A stretch of DNA of 22,650 nt from JBCDCU01 sp039180865. Lineage in GTDB: Bacteria; Pseudomonadota; Alphaproteobacteria; Rhizobiales; JACESI01. The notes below the pieces were generated by a model that was given only the letters and a program-made list of their open reading frames with translations, did not search any database and had not been told where the DNA came from. The translations under genes were made by a program, and so were the position numbers. Each line of letters opens with the position of its first letter. Positions within the stretch are counted from its first letter, which is position 1. The stretch lies in contig JBCDCZ010000040.1 of NCBI GenBank assembly GCA_039180865.1, forward strand, positions 1 to 22,650, given 5' to 3'. Of this stretch, positions 15,088-22,650 are shown in pieces.

Positions 15088-16705
15088 ATTCGCGGCGTAA
15101 AATTTTGCCAACATTGGATTTCGGTAATTCATCGATGAAGGCGATATGCTTGGGTACCTTGTACGCGGCTAGGCGTTCCCTGCAATGGTCCTGGATTTTC
15201 GTATCTGCGAGTTCAACACCGGGACGCGTCACGACATAGGCCTTCACCGCTTCGCCGGTTTTGTTATCCGGCACGCCGATAACGGCACATTCGACAACAC
15301 CGTCGCAGGCGGTGATTTCGGCTTCGATCTCATTTGGATAAACGTTGAAGCCGGAGACCAGGATCATGTCCTTCTTACGGTCCACGATTTTCACGTAGCC
15401 TTCAGAATTGAAGATTCCGACATCGCCAGTCTTGAAAAACCCATCTTTGGTGAAGGCAGCTTCATTGGCTTCGGGGCGGTTCCAGTAACCATCCATGACT
15501 TGGGGTCCGCGGGCTGCAATCTCGCCAGCTTCACCGAGCGGCACCTCATTGTCCTGATCGTCGAGAAGCTTGATCTCCGTGGAAGAAACGGGGATGCCGC
15601 AGCATCCGGTAAAGTGTGTGACAGACATCGGATTGATGGTGAGAACCGGTGCTGTCTCCGACAGGCCATATCCTTCTTTGATGTGGTGACCGGTGATTTC
15701 TTTCCACTGATTGGACGTTGCTTCTAGAACGGCCGCTCCGCCCCCAATACTCACCTTGTAGCGCGAAAAGTCCACGTCATGGATTTTCGGATGCATCATC
15801 ATGCCCTGGAACAAGGTGTTGACGGCGGCAAAAACCGTGAAACGCGAATCTTTCAAAACATCGAGGAAGCTGTCGATGTCTCTTGGGTTAGGGATGAGCA
15901 CCATTTTTGCACCGACCGACAAATAACAGACCGTCATGGAGAGGCCAAAAATATGATAGAGCGGCAGCGCAACGATGAATACCTCTTCGCCGGGTAGGGT
16001 TGCCTCCGGCAGGAAGCTGCGGATCTGAAGAACATTGGCAATCACGTTACGGTGCTTGAGGACCGCCCCTTTCGACAATCCTGTCGTGCCACCGGTGTAT
16101 TGGAAAAACAGAATATCATCGCCAGTGAGCTCTACCGGTGTGTAATCGTTGACTGACCCGTTTTCGAGAATGGTGGATAAGGCAATCGTGCCGGAAAGAC
16201 CGGGGTGAGTTTCAATCGGCGGAATGGGCCGCGACCCGCCATCTCCTGGATCGACTGTGATCACGCGCTTGACTGAGGTGTCATCGATGATCGCGGCAAG
16301 CGTTGGTGTTACTGCATTGAAGACAACGATTGTCTCAGCCCCAGCGTCGTTCAACTGGTGGGCAAGCTCCCGCGGCGTATAGAGCGGATTCACATTCACT
16401 TGCGCCGCGCCGCAATACATTAAAGCCAGCATGGTGATCGGAAAGGCAAAAACGTTCGGGACCATAACGGCAACCCGCTCGCCTTTTTGAAGGCCGAGTT
16501 CGGTTTGCAGATAGGCAGCCATTTTTAGCGCACGGGTGTTGACCTCCACATAGGTCAAAGCCTCCCCGAAGCATTCGAACGCGGGTTTGTCCGGGAACCG
16601 TTCAACCGCTTCCCGGAAGATTGCGGTCACCGATGGATAGGAATCGGCATCGATTTCGGCCGGAACGCCGGCATCATATGTTTTGAGCCAGGGGCGGTTT
16701 TCCAT
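15068..16705 (-). CDS. fadD: Long-chain fatty acid-CoA ligase (FadD type)
   Basis: It activates fatty acids with ATP and CoA to acyl-CoA for beta-oxidation or lipid synthesis. The protein has 545 residues. The AMP-binding loop YTGGTTGLSKG is at 203-213, GYGLSETAP at 345-353, the TGD motif near 426-428, the fatty-acyl-CoA-synthetase signature DRKKDMILVSGFNVYPNEIE at 442-461, and the catalytic lysine in NVGKILRR near 534. The start at 16705 is fixed by GGGAGGAG (16710-16717); the frame is open 31 codons further to 16798 but that part looks unlike the family. The gene points toward the chaperone-like gene and is divergent from the CinA-like gene across 252 bases. The chain-length preference is inferred from similarity to FadD. 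Confidence 0.93.
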   Translation of the reverse strand: MENRPWLKTYDAGVPAEIDADSYPSVTAIFREAVERFPDKPAFECFGEALTYVEVNTRALKMAAYLQTELGLQKGERVAVMVPNVFAFPITMLALMYCGAAQVNVNPLYTPRELAHQLNDAGAETIVVFNAVTPTLAAIIDDTSVKRVITVDPGDGGSRPIPPIETHPGLSGTIALSTILENGSVNDYTPVELTGDDILFFQYTGGTTGLSKGAVLKHRNVIANVLQIRSFLPEATLPGEEVFIVALPLYHIFGLSMTVCYLSVGAKMVLIPNPRDIDSFLDVLKDSRFTVFAAVNTLFQGMMMHPKIHDVDFSRYKVSIGGGAAVLEATSNQWKEITGHHIKEGYGLSETAPVLTINPMSVTHFTGCCGIPVSSTEIKLLDDQDNEVPLGEAGEIAARGPQVMDGYWNRPEANEAAFTKDGFFKTGDVGIFNSEGYVKIVDRKKDMILVSGFNVYPNEIEAEITACDGVVECAVIGVPDNKTGEAVKAYVVTRPGVELADTKIQDHCRERLAAYKVPKHIAFIDELPKSNVGKILRRELRKEAS

Positions 16706-16957
16706 TGCACTCCTCCCAGTATGCGCTGTCATTTGACGGTTGCCCTGAATGAAGGGGATCGTCGTAGTGAAGAAGATAAGCGCCTCCTCTTGCGCCATAC
16801 CTCTCGGACGCAGAGCTTACGCCGGATTTTTGGATTGGAAAACGGTCTTATCCCCAAGTGGCAGATGGACAGGGGCTCAGGTGCCGCTTAAAGGATGTGA
16901 TCTATATCGTCGCACAGGGCTTTGACACCGAAACCCGCGCTAAAAGGACTTTCCGTC

Positions 16958-17692
16958 ATGGCTGAAAACAGGATCATCACCGCAGGAATTCTTGTCATAG
17001 GTGATGAGATTTTGTCCGGCCGGACGAAAGATACCAACAGCGGATACATCGCCGATTATCTCACGGCAGTCGGGATTGATTTAAAGGAAATCCGTGTTGT
17101 AGCAGACGAGAAGGAGGCAATTATTGGTGCCGTTCGCACATTGAGCGACGCCTACACTTATGTCTTCACAACCGGTGGAATAGGACCCACCCACGACGAT
17201 ATCACGGCGGACTGTATGGCTGAGGCTTTCGGCGTCGGGATTGATCACAATGAAGAGGCGATCGCGATGATGAAAGCGAACTACCCGCCGGAGATCGAAC
17301 TCAACGAAGCGCGGCTGAGAATGGCGCGGATTCCGTTTGGTGCGACGCTCATTGACAACGCCATGCGGGCTCCGCCGGGCTTCAGGATCGAGAATGTCCA
17401 TGTGATGGCGGGAGTTCCGACAGTCATGCGCGCGATGCTTGACGAAATCGGGCCAACGCTCGAGACCGGAACAGTCATCCATTCGCGTACAGTCCCGTTC
17501 AGCCGGGGCGAAGGTACGATTGCGGCAGGCCTTGGAGCAATCCAGGCCGACTTCGACGATGTCTCCATCGGCTCCTACCCGATGATCAAGGATGGCCGTT
17601 ACATGACCCAGATTGTTTTACGCTCGCGTGACGAAACGCGGCTCGGCGAGGCAGAAGCCGCCGTTTCCAAGCTCGCCGCTTCGCTCAGTTAA
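16958..17692 (+). CDS. CinA-like molybdopterin-binding (MoCF) domain protein
   Basis: This is a 244-residue protein with an N-terminal MoCF-biosynthesis fold as in CinA and MoaB/MogA. The signature segments are ITAGILVIGDEILSGRTKDT (7-26) and TTGGIGPTHDDITADCMAEA (71-90), the second being the conserved ligand-binding loop. The C-terminal nicotinamide-nucleotide amidase domain of full CinA is absent; the length is that of the short CinA-N form common in alphaproteobacteria. A role in cofactor or pyrophosphate chemistry is possible, but the true function is not established. The start at 16958 has AAAAGGA upstream at a suitable distance. The gpt gene begins 10 bases after its stop, so the two are probably an operon. 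No link to the molybdenum operon 5 kb away can be shown. Confidence 0.85.
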   Translation: MAENRIITAGILVIGDEILSGRTKDTNSGYIADYLTAVGIDLKEIRVVADEKEAIIGAVRTLSDAYTYVFTTGGIGPTHDDITADCMAEAFGVGIDHNEEAIAMMKANYPPEIELNEARLRMARIPFGATLIDNAMRAPPGFRIENVHVMAGVPTVMRAMLDEIGPTLETGTVIHSRTVPFSRGEGTIAAGLGAIQADFDDVSIGSYPMIKDGRYMTQIVLRSRDETRLGEAEAAVSKLAASLS

Positions 17693-17702
17693 GGAACTCA
17701 CT

Positions 17703-18203
17703 ATGCAAGCCACATCGCCGGAAAAAGCCTTCCACGTCTCATGGGAGCAGTTTCACCGCGACACGCGGGCACTCACCTGGCGCCTTGCTGAGGGAAAGAC
17801 CTGGCACGCTGTCGTCGCAGTGACACGGGGCGGGTTGGTTCCGGCCGCCATTGTAGCTCGGGAACTCAATATCAGGCGGATCGAAACAATCGGTGTTGCC
17901 TCATACCACGACTATAAGAACCAGGGTGAAAGCCAGATTATCAAGCCGATGTCCGACGAAATCGTTAGGAGTGCTGGTGACGGGCAGGACATCCTGATTG
18001 TCGATGACCTCGTCGACACCGGCAAAACGGCGACGATTGTTCGCGAAATGCTGCCCGGTGCGCACTTTGCGACTGTTTATGCGAAGCCCAAGGGAAAGCC
18101 TTTGGTTGACACTTTCATGACCGAAGTGAGTCAGGACACCTGGATCTATTTTCCTTGGGATATGGGGCTCAACTTCCAACCCCCACTGACACAGGGCGGG
18201 TGA
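17703..18203 (+). CDS. gpt: Xanthine-guanine phosphoribosyltransferase
   Basis: It salvages guanine and xanthine (and to a lesser degree hypoxanthine) by transfer of phosphoribose from PRPP. The 166-residue length agrees with the Gpt type of purine phosphoribosyltransferase. The PRPP-binding motif LIVDDLVDTGKT is at 98-109, AVTRGGLVPAAIVAREL (39-55) is the loop that contacts pyrophosphate and ribose, and the C-terminal YFPWDMGLNF holds the base-stacking tryptophan typical of this group. The start ATG 17703 follows TAAGGA, whose TAA is the stop of the CinA-like gene, so the ribosome site overlaps that stop. The assignment to Gpt rather than Hpt rests on the WDMG region and neighbourhood. Confidence 0.92.
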   Translation: MQATSPEKAFHVSWEQFHRDTRALTWRLAEGKTWHAVVAVTRGGLVPAAIVARELNIRRIETIGVASYHDYKNQGESQIIKPMSDEIVRSAGDGQDILIVDDLVDTGKTATIVREMLPGAHFATVYAKPKGKPLVDTFMTEVSQDTWIYFPWDMGLNFQPPLTQGG

Positions 18204-18208
18204 TCAGC

Positions 18209-18224
18209 GGGTTAGACTCAACCC
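18209..18224 (+). terminator. Weak hairpin after gpt
   Basis: GGGTT (18209-18213) and AACCC (18220-18224) form a short stem with a six-base loop, and a T-rich stretch begins about ten bases later (18234-18239). It could terminate the CinA-like/gpt transcript, but the stem is only five pairs and the T-run is distant. Confidence 0.3.
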
Positions 18225-18245
18225 TGTTCCTGCCTTTTTCTTCTT

Positions 18246-18261
18246 GTGCCTTTTTTGGCAC
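18246..18261. repeat. Perfect palindrome with T6 centre before tRNA-Leu
   Basis: GTGCC (18246-18250) and GGCAC (18257-18261) flank six T residues. It could form a hairpin with a U6 loop downstream of gpt, or be a protein-binding site. It lacks a following T-run on the + strand. Confidence 0.4.
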
Positions 18262-18292
18262 GCCCGGTTGCGATCAAACGAAAACATCACAC

Positions 18293-18321
18293 TTGCACTA
18301 ATGCCGCCGTCTGCTTACACC
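18293..18321 (+). promoter_or_regulatory. Candidate promoter for tRNA-Leu
   Basis: TTGCAC (18293-18298) and TACACC (18316-18321) are spaced by 17 bases, and the tRNA begins 20 bases after the second hexamer. The position is right for a tRNA promoter, but the hexamers are only partial matches. Confidence 0.45.
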
Positions 18322-18340
18322 GTCGTTACGCGCGCTAAAC

Positions 18341-18425
18341 GCCCCCTTGGTGAAATTGGTAAACACAGCGGACTTAAAATCCGTAGCCTTCGGGCTTGCC
18401 GGTTCAAGTCCGGCAGGGGGCACCA
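18341..18425 (+). tRNA. tRNA-Leu (anticodon UAA), CCA encoded
   Basis: The acceptor stem GCCCCCT (18341-18347) pairs with AGGGGGC (18415-18421), followed by the discriminator A and an encoded CCA to 18425. The anticodon loop is 18373-18379, CTTAAAA, giving anticodon TAA (18375-18377), which reads UUA and UUG leucine codons. The stem GCGGA/TCCGT is good apart from one G-U pair. A long variable arm is present (GCCTTCGGGCTT, about 18385-18396), as expected of class II leucine tRNAs, and the T arm GCCGG-TTCAAGT-CCGGC is intact. The total of 85 bases with CCA is normal. Confidence 0.95.
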
Positions 18426-18840
18426 TTCTTAAATTCAATCTCATTTGGGTCTAAGAGTCGCTTGGGAAAGCGCCGATCGTATGATCTGGCACTGATGACG
18501 TACTCTTAAAGACCAAAGCTGAGGCACGGCTTGTCGAGTTGAGAAAAGCTGAAAAGATCGTTTTTGTGGTTCGCCCTGTCCGCCGAGACCCGATGTCGCG
18601 CCTGATATTAGTCATTTCTACCTAGGTGCACGATATTTCCTGCCTCTTACTGCACTGTCGGACCAATCCATCAATTGACAGAACGACTTAAGGCGTGCTC
18701 GGTTACAGGACTGACGCATTCGAGGAGGAGTGCGCCCGGACTTTGAATGTCGCGAATAGACAAGCGATGGTTCGAAAGCACGGCGTTCATGGAGAAATAT
18801 AAAAGACAATCGGATTCAGTTCACGATGAAGGGAGAAATC
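18426..18840. other. 415-base stretch with no convincing gene, after tRNA-Leu
   Basis: No protein gene could be supported here on either strand. A short stem CGCTT-GGGA-AAGCG lies at 18459-18472 without a T-run. An open frame without a plausible start runs from 18485 to 18625 and could be a remnant; a 63-codon frame on the other strand looks like chance. A TTGACA at 18675-18680 has no -10 partner at 16-18 bases. The end (about 18798 on) is AT-rich and contains the leader of the binding-protein gene. No copy of the tRNA 3' end was seen, so there is no evidence for an integrated element. Confidence 0.5.
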
Positions 18841-20448
18841 ATGACTGACGATTCCAAGAAAACGATGATTGACAAGATGGCGGAGGAAGCCCGAACAGGC
18901 CGTCTGTCACGTCGCGATTTTATGACTTACACGGCCGCTGCCGGCCTGACTGCCACAACTGCAATGGGCCTTCTGACACGCCCTGCGAAAGCCGCTCCGA
19001 AAAAAGGCGGTATCTTCAAGGTCGGGTCGCATGACGGTAACACGTCAGACACCCACGATCCGGGTACATACCTGACATTCACAATGATTCAGCTTGCGCA
19101 CACATACCGCAGCTATCTCACCCTGATTGAACCTGACAACACACTCGGTCCTGACGTTGCGACCGAATGGTCCGCAACTCCGGACGCGAAAGAATGGACA
19201 TTCAAACTCAATACGAATGCGACATTCCACAGCGGCAAGAAGGTGACCGCCGATGATGTGATCGCGTCCATGAACCACCACCGTGGTGAGAAGTCGACGT
19301 CGGCGGCGAAAGCGCTCCTGGCAGACGTGACCGATATCACCAAGGATGGTGATACTGTCACGTTCAAGCTGGCGACACCAAATGCCGATCTTCCATGGCT
19401 CTTGACCGATTATCATCTCGCCATCGTTCCAGGTAACGAGGACGGCTCGGCTAACTGGCAGTCCGGTGACGGCTGTGGCCCTTACAAAATGGTCGAGAAC
19501 GAGTTCGGCGTCAGCTCCAAACTCGTGCGCCATGACGGTTGGCACCTTGAAGGGGCTTACTTCGACGAAGTCCATATGACGGTTCTGAACGATCCGAACG
19601 CGCGGCAGACAGCGCTCGTGACCGGCGACGTTGATGCGGTCACGCAGATTGAGTTGAAAACGCTCGCGCTTCTTCAGCGTAACGGCAACATCGAGATCGA
19701 CAATGTCCCGAGTGCAGCAGCCATTACAATGCCGATGCACACCAACACGGCTCCGTTCGACAATGCCGATGTCCGCAACGCGTTGAAATTCGCGATCAAT
19801 CGCGAAGAGATCATCGAGAAGATCGCCTTCGGGACGGCCACGATCGGCAACGACTACCATATCGCGCCGAATATGCCGTATCACCCGACGGATATCCCGC
19901 AGCGGCCATACGACCCTGATCAGGCCAAAGCACTTCTCAAGAAAGCCGGATATGACAGCCTCGATATCAGTCTGAGCACCGCAGACTCGGTCTACTCAGG
20001 CGCAGTCGACATGGGCGTGCTTTACGCCGAGCATGCAAAGAAAGCCGGTATCAATTTGAAGGTCGTTCGTGAGCCGAACGACGGGTACTATTCAGACGTC
20101 TGGCTGAAGAAGCCGTTCTGCATGGTGGCCTGGGGCGCACGTCCGACGCCGGATGTGATGCTTAGCCTGGCTTACAAAGATGACGCTGCGTGGAATGAGA
20201 GCTTCTGGCAGAACGAGCGCTTCAACGTGCTCCTCCGTCAGGCAAAAGCAGAGCTCGACGACCCGAAGCGTGCGGAAATGTACCGCGAGATGGCGATGAT
20301 CGCCCGCGACGACGGCGGTACCGTCATTCCGTTCTTCCCGAATTTCGTTTACGCGCGCCGCAAGAATGTTCAGCATTCCGGACAGCTTGCCTCAAGCTGG
20401 CAGCTTGACGGTGGACGTGGCGGATCACGTTGGTGGTTCGACTCGTAA
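18841..20448 (+). CDS. Dipeptide/oligopeptide-type ABC transporter substrate-binding protein, Tat-exported
   Basis: This is a 535-residue family 5 extracellular solute-binding protein (SBP_bac_5). It carries a twin-arginine signal: SRRDFM at 23-28, then AAAGLTATTAMGLL and a likely cleavage after RPAKA (about 51), so it is exported folded through Tat. The mature part has KKGGIFKVG, DVATEWSATPDAKEWTFKL and FHSGKKVTADDVIASM, the standard family segments, plus NALKFAINREEIIEKIAFG and YDPDQAKALLKKAGY later. The start at 18841 has GGGAGAA upstream; an in-frame ATG at 18826 would add five residues. The two permease genes downstream make this the binding component of an importer. The ligand (peptide, opine, sugar or other) cannot be told from sequence. 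The family is secure. Confidence 0.93.
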   Translation: MTDDSKKTMIDKMAEEARTGRLSRRDFMTYTAAAGLTATTAMGLLTRPAKAAPKKGGIFKVGSHDGNTSDTHDPGTYLTFTMIQLAHTYRSYLTLIEPDNTLGPDVATEWSATPDAKEWTFKLNTNATFHSGKKVTADDVIASMNHHRGEKSTSAAKALLADVTDITKDGDTVTFKLATPNADLPWLLTDYHLAIVPGNEDGSANWQSGDGCGPYKMVENEFGVSSKLVRHDGWHLEGAYFDEVHMTVLNDPNARQTALVTGDVDAVTQIELKTLALLQRNGNIEIDNVPSAAAITMPMHTNTAPFDNADVRNALKFAINREEIIEKIAFGTATIGNDYHIAPNMPYHPTDIPQRPYDPDQAKALLKKAGYDSLDISLSTADSVYSGAVDMGVLYAEHAKKAGINLKVVREPNDGYYSDVWLKKPFCMVAWGARPTPDVMLSLAYKDDAAWNESFWQNERFNVLLRQAKAELDDPKRAEMYREMAMIARDDGGTVIPFFPNFVYARRKNVQHSGQLASSWQLDGGRGGSRWWFDS

Positions 20449-20458
20449 GCGAACAGCT

Positions 20459-20493
20459 TTGGCGCCCGGTACGATAAGCGTTCCGGGCGCCAA
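20459..20493 (+). other. Strong intercistronic hairpin between binding protein and permease
   Basis: TTGGCGCCCGG (20459-20469) and CCGGGCGCCAA (20483-20493) are perfect 11-base complements; after a T-T mismatch, ACG/CGT add three inner pairs around the loop ATAAG. It starts 10 bases after the binding-protein stop. No U-run follows, so it is more likely an RNA 3'-end stabiliser or partial attenuator than a full terminator. Confidence 0.75.
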
Positions 20494-20628
20494 TACCCAT
20501 TTCATGCCGCCGGTTCCTGGGGGGGCTCCGCTGGGAACGCCAAACAAGGCCATCCAGCGGAATAGAATGGGACGAATCGGGGCGCACTGTCTGCCCGGGC
20601 AGCGTGCCGGCGTCAGGGGAGATGTGAA

Positions 20629-21585
20629 ATGGGTGACATAATTGGTCTAGTCGTCCGAAGGCTCGGGCTTGGTCTTTTGACCTTGCTGGTGGTTTCGGTG
20701 CTTATATTTTTCGCCGTAGAACTGTTGCCGGGTGACCTTGCCCAGGCGGTTCTCGGTCAGGGAGCGACGGAAGAGAACCTTCGCGCGATGCGCGAACAAC
20801 TTGGTCTCGATCAGCCGGCAATCGTGCGATACTTTCAATGGCTGGGAGGCGCGGTTCAGGGAGACTTCGGTGTTTCGCTTGTAAGTGGCGAGCGTGTCAG
20901 TGAGGCGATCAGTGGCCGCTTTATCAACACCTTGTTTCTGGCGACCTACGCTGCGGCTATCGCCGTTCCGTTCGCCATTGTTCTCGGCATCATCGTCGCC
21001 CTTCTGCGCAACACCCTCTTCGACCGTGTTGCCAACGTCATGACACTGACCTCGATCTCATCGCCGGAATTTTTCCTCGGCTATATCCTGATCCTTTATC
21101 TTGCAGTGCAGACTAATTATTTCCCGGCGATTGCAAGTCTGAGCAGTGACATGTCGTTCACCGAACTCTTGCACCGGACTTTCCTTCCTGCACTCACAAT
21201 GGTTCTCGTTGTTACGGCGCATATGATGCGTATGACGCGGGCAGCGATCATCAACCTTCTCGCTTCGCCATACATCGAGATGGCACGGCTCAAAGGAACG
21301 CCGCCCTGGAAGGTAATCGTGCATCACGCTTTGCCGAATGCCTGGGCACCAATCATCAATGTTATCGCATTGAACCTGGCATATCTGATTACAGGTGTTG
21401 TTCTGGTTGAGGTGGTGTTCGTTTATCCGGGCATTGGACAATTGCTCGTCGACGCGGTCGCCAAGCGCGACTTCCCGATCGTGCAGGCCTGCTGCCTGAT
21501 CTTTGCGGCAACCTTCATTCTGCTCAATCTTGCAGCCGATGTCGGGGCCATTCTCACAAACCCGCGTTTGCGGCATCCGAAATAG
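20629..21585 (+). CDS. ABC transporter permease, DppB/OppB type
   Basis: This is the first inner-membrane permease of the peptide-type importer, 318 residues. It shows the classic DppB N-terminus: RRLGLGLLTLLVVSVLIFFA (10-29), then LLPGDLAQAVLGQGATEENL with an Arg/Glu-rich periplasmic-loop start, and about six membrane segments in total. The ATPase-contacting EAA-like loop is MARLKGTPPWKVIVHHALPN near 222-241. AGGGGAG ends seven bases before the ATG. It lies 180 bases after the binding-protein gene, with the strong hairpin between, and 12 bases before the second permease. It pairs with the second permease to form the channel. Secure. Confidence 0.94.
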   Translation: MGDIIGLVVRRLGLGLLTLLVVSVLIFFAVELLPGDLAQAVLGQGATEENLRAMREQLGLDQPAIVRYFQWLGGAVQGDFGVSLVSGERVSEAISGRFINTLFLATYAAAIAVPFAIVLGIIVALLRNTLFDRVANVMTLTSISSPEFFLGYILILYLAVQTNYFPAIASLSSDMSFTELLHRTFLPALTMVLVVTAHMMRMTRAAIINLLASPYIEMARLKGTPPWKVIVHHALPNAWAPIINVIALNLAYLITGVVLVEVVFVYPGIGQLLVDAVAKRDFPIVQACCLIFAATFILLNLAADVGAILTNPRLRHPK

Positions 21586-21597
21586 GGGAGGGGCGTC

Positions 21598-22650
21598 ATG
21601 AGTTACTTTGTAATCGGCTATTACGCCTTCCTGATCGGAGCATCGAGCCTCGCGGCCTATTTTGGAAGGCGCGGCATATTCCTCACGCTCTTTTCGCTGA
21701 CCCTCGTCTCGTTCGTACTGGGGATCATAGGCGGCGTGAACGCGCTCTGGTTCGTCTCTGTTAGCGCGGCATTGCTGGCGCTTGCGGCCGGTACTTCTTA
21801 TTGCTTCCGTGAATTCCTGATCGCAGTCACGCCGGAGGGGGTTGCAAAAGAATTGCGGACCGCTCCGCTTACGGCAGCCTTTGGTATGTTCATCATTTTC
21901 ACCTATGCGATCGCCGGTATCTTTGCACCGGTTATTGCGCCGTTCGGTGAATCGGAAGTGATCGCATCGGCCTTCGCTCCGGCGGATGATCAGATGCTGC
22001 TCGGTGCCGATCAACTCGGCCGGGACATGTTCAGCCGCATCATCTTCGGTGCCCGCAACTCGGTTGGTCTTGCACTGGTTGCAACATCCCTCGCCTTTAT
22101 CATCGGTGCGCTTGCAGGGCTTCTTGCAGCAGTGAAGGGCGGTTGGTTCGATCAGGTGATGGGACGAATTGCCGACGTTGTGATGTCGGTTCCTTCTCTC
22201 ATCTTCGCACTGTTGATGCTGTCAATCTTCGGTACGGAGCTCTGGGTGATCGTGATTGTCGTAGCGGTTATATACTCGCCACGGGTTTTCCGATTGACAC
22301 GAGCGGTTGCAGGCAACGTCGTCGTGATGGATTATATCGAGGCGGCTAAGCTGCGCGGCGAGGGAACATGGTATTTGATCCGCAAGGAGATCCTGCCCAA
22401 CTCAACCGCACCGCTTGTTGCCGAATTCGGCCTTGAGTTCTGTTTCGTGTTCCTGCTGATCGCCGGTCTTTCATTCCTGGGTCTCGGCATTCAGCCGCCG
22501 ACCGCGGACTGGGGGTCAATGGTGCGAGAGAATGCGACGCTGATCTCGTTCGGTGACATCACACCTCTCATTCCTGCCGCTGCAATTGCGTTATTGACTG
22601 TGGCGGTCAACTTTGTCGTCGACTGGATGCTGTTCCGGTCCTCCGGTCTG
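21598..22650 (+). CDS. ABC transporter permease, DppC/OppC type, with extended N-terminus (cut by window edge)
   Basis: This is the second permease of the importer; 351 residues are visible and the frame is open to the edge, so only a little of the C-terminus is missing. The DppC core starts near residue 88 (LRTAPLTAAFGMFIIFTYAI), followed by LLGADQLGRDMFSRIIFGAR (134-153) and the EAA loop EAAKLRGEGTWYLIRKEILP (248-267), with later GLSFLGLGIQPPTADWG. Before the core are about 85 residues with three hydrophobic segments (about 5-22, 28-46, 50-68) that DppC normally lacks. The start ATG 21598 follows GGGGAGGGG, so this N-terminus is expected to be translated. ATPase genes probably follow outside the window. 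Confidence 0.92.
   Translation, partial: MSYFVIGYYAFLIGASSLAAYFGRRGIFLTLFSLTLVSFVLGIIGGVNALWFVSVSAALLALAAGTSYCFREFLIAVTPEGVAKELRTAPLTAAFGMFIIFTYAIAGIFAPVIAPFGESEVIASAFAPADDQMLLGADQLGRDMFSRIIFGARNSVGLALVATSLAFIIGALAGLLAAVKGGWFDQVMGRIADVVMSVPSLIFALLMLSIFGTELWVIVIVVAVIYSPRVFRLTRAVAGNVVVMDYIEAAKLRGEGTWYLIRKEILPNSTAPLVAEFGLEFCFVFLLIAGLSFLGLGIQPPTADWGSMVRENATLISFGDITPLIPAAAIALLTVAVNFVVDWMLFRSSGL

Noticed and set aside
18675..18680. Perfect TTGACA as a promoter for the peptide transporter
   Set aside because: No -10-like hexamer lies 16-18 bases downstream, so the match was not listed as a promoter.
18618..18809. 63-codon open frame on the minus strand behind the tRNA
   Set aside because: Composition is Arg- and Ser-rich without motif, and no ribosome site was seen; chance is the simplest explanation.
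18341..18840. tRNA-Leu as attachment site of an integrated element
   Set aside because: No integrase gene and no repeat of the tRNA 3' end was found within the window.
19045..19884. Open frame on the minus strand (279 codons)
   Set aside because: Antisense to the peptide-binding protein gene, with no recognisable domain or ribosome site.
21058..22014. Long open frame on the minus strand (318 codons)
   Set aside because: It is antisense to the two permease genes, rich in Arg, Cys and Asp without any motif, and spans their junction. It is a shadow of the codon pattern of the permeases.

Overview
The window reads as a chromosomal segment of an alphaproteobacterium, most likely a member of the Hyphomicrobiales (Rhizobiales). 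The grounds are the mid-to-high-fifties G+C judged by eye, the protein styles, and gene neighbourhoods that I recall as typical of that order: rpe near purB, a family-4-like uracil-DNA glycosylase divergent from ETF-quinone oxidoreductase, sfsA-map-radC, and a CinA-like gene next to a gpt-type phosphoribosyltransferase. No insertion sequence, phage gene, CRISPR array or rRNA was seen. Most of the content is housekeeping and metabolism.

Layout. From 1 to 4410 the genes run leftward: uracil-DNA glycosylase, an orphan LivJ-type binding protein, ribulose-phosphate epimerase (rpe), a small membrane protein of unknown function, and the 5' part of adenylosuccinate lyase (purB), which runs off the left edge. 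A 192-base divergent region containing two inverted repeats separates this block from a rightward block (4603-15050). That block carries ETF-quinone oxidoreductase, an extensin-like secreted protein and a five-gene set for molybdenum-hydroxylase maturation: MoxR/CoxD AAA+ ATPase, CoxE-like VWA protein, split XdhC/CoxI in two genes, and a fusion of a molybdopterin-binding domain with a MocA-type nucleotidyltransferase. sfsA, map, radC and a small protein resembling type III secretion chaperones follow. A long-chain acyl-CoA ligase (15068-16705) points left. Then come a CinA-like protein with gpt, a tRNA-Leu(UAA), a 415-base stretch without a convincing gene, and the start of a dipeptide/oligopeptide-type ABC transporter (Tat-exported binding protein, two permeases, the second cut by the right edge).

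How the genes fit together. ETF-quinone oxidoreductase and the acyl-CoA ligase serve fatty-acid or branched-chain acyl-CoA oxidation, and the ETF-QO/UDG divergent region holds an ACGT-type palindrome that could be an operator. The maturation set should load and sulfurate the molybdopterin-cytosine-dinucleotide cofactor of a CO-dehydrogenase or aldehyde-oxidase family enzyme, but no large, medium or small subunit gene lies in the window, so the client must be elsewhere. The peptide transporter has a strong hairpin between binding protein and permease, which would suit making more binding protein than membrane subunits.

I did not find a clearly new system. The best leads are the chaperone-like orphan at 14586, the permease with an extra N-terminal membrane region at 21598, the fused cofactor protein at 10376, and the ETF-QO/UDG control region.
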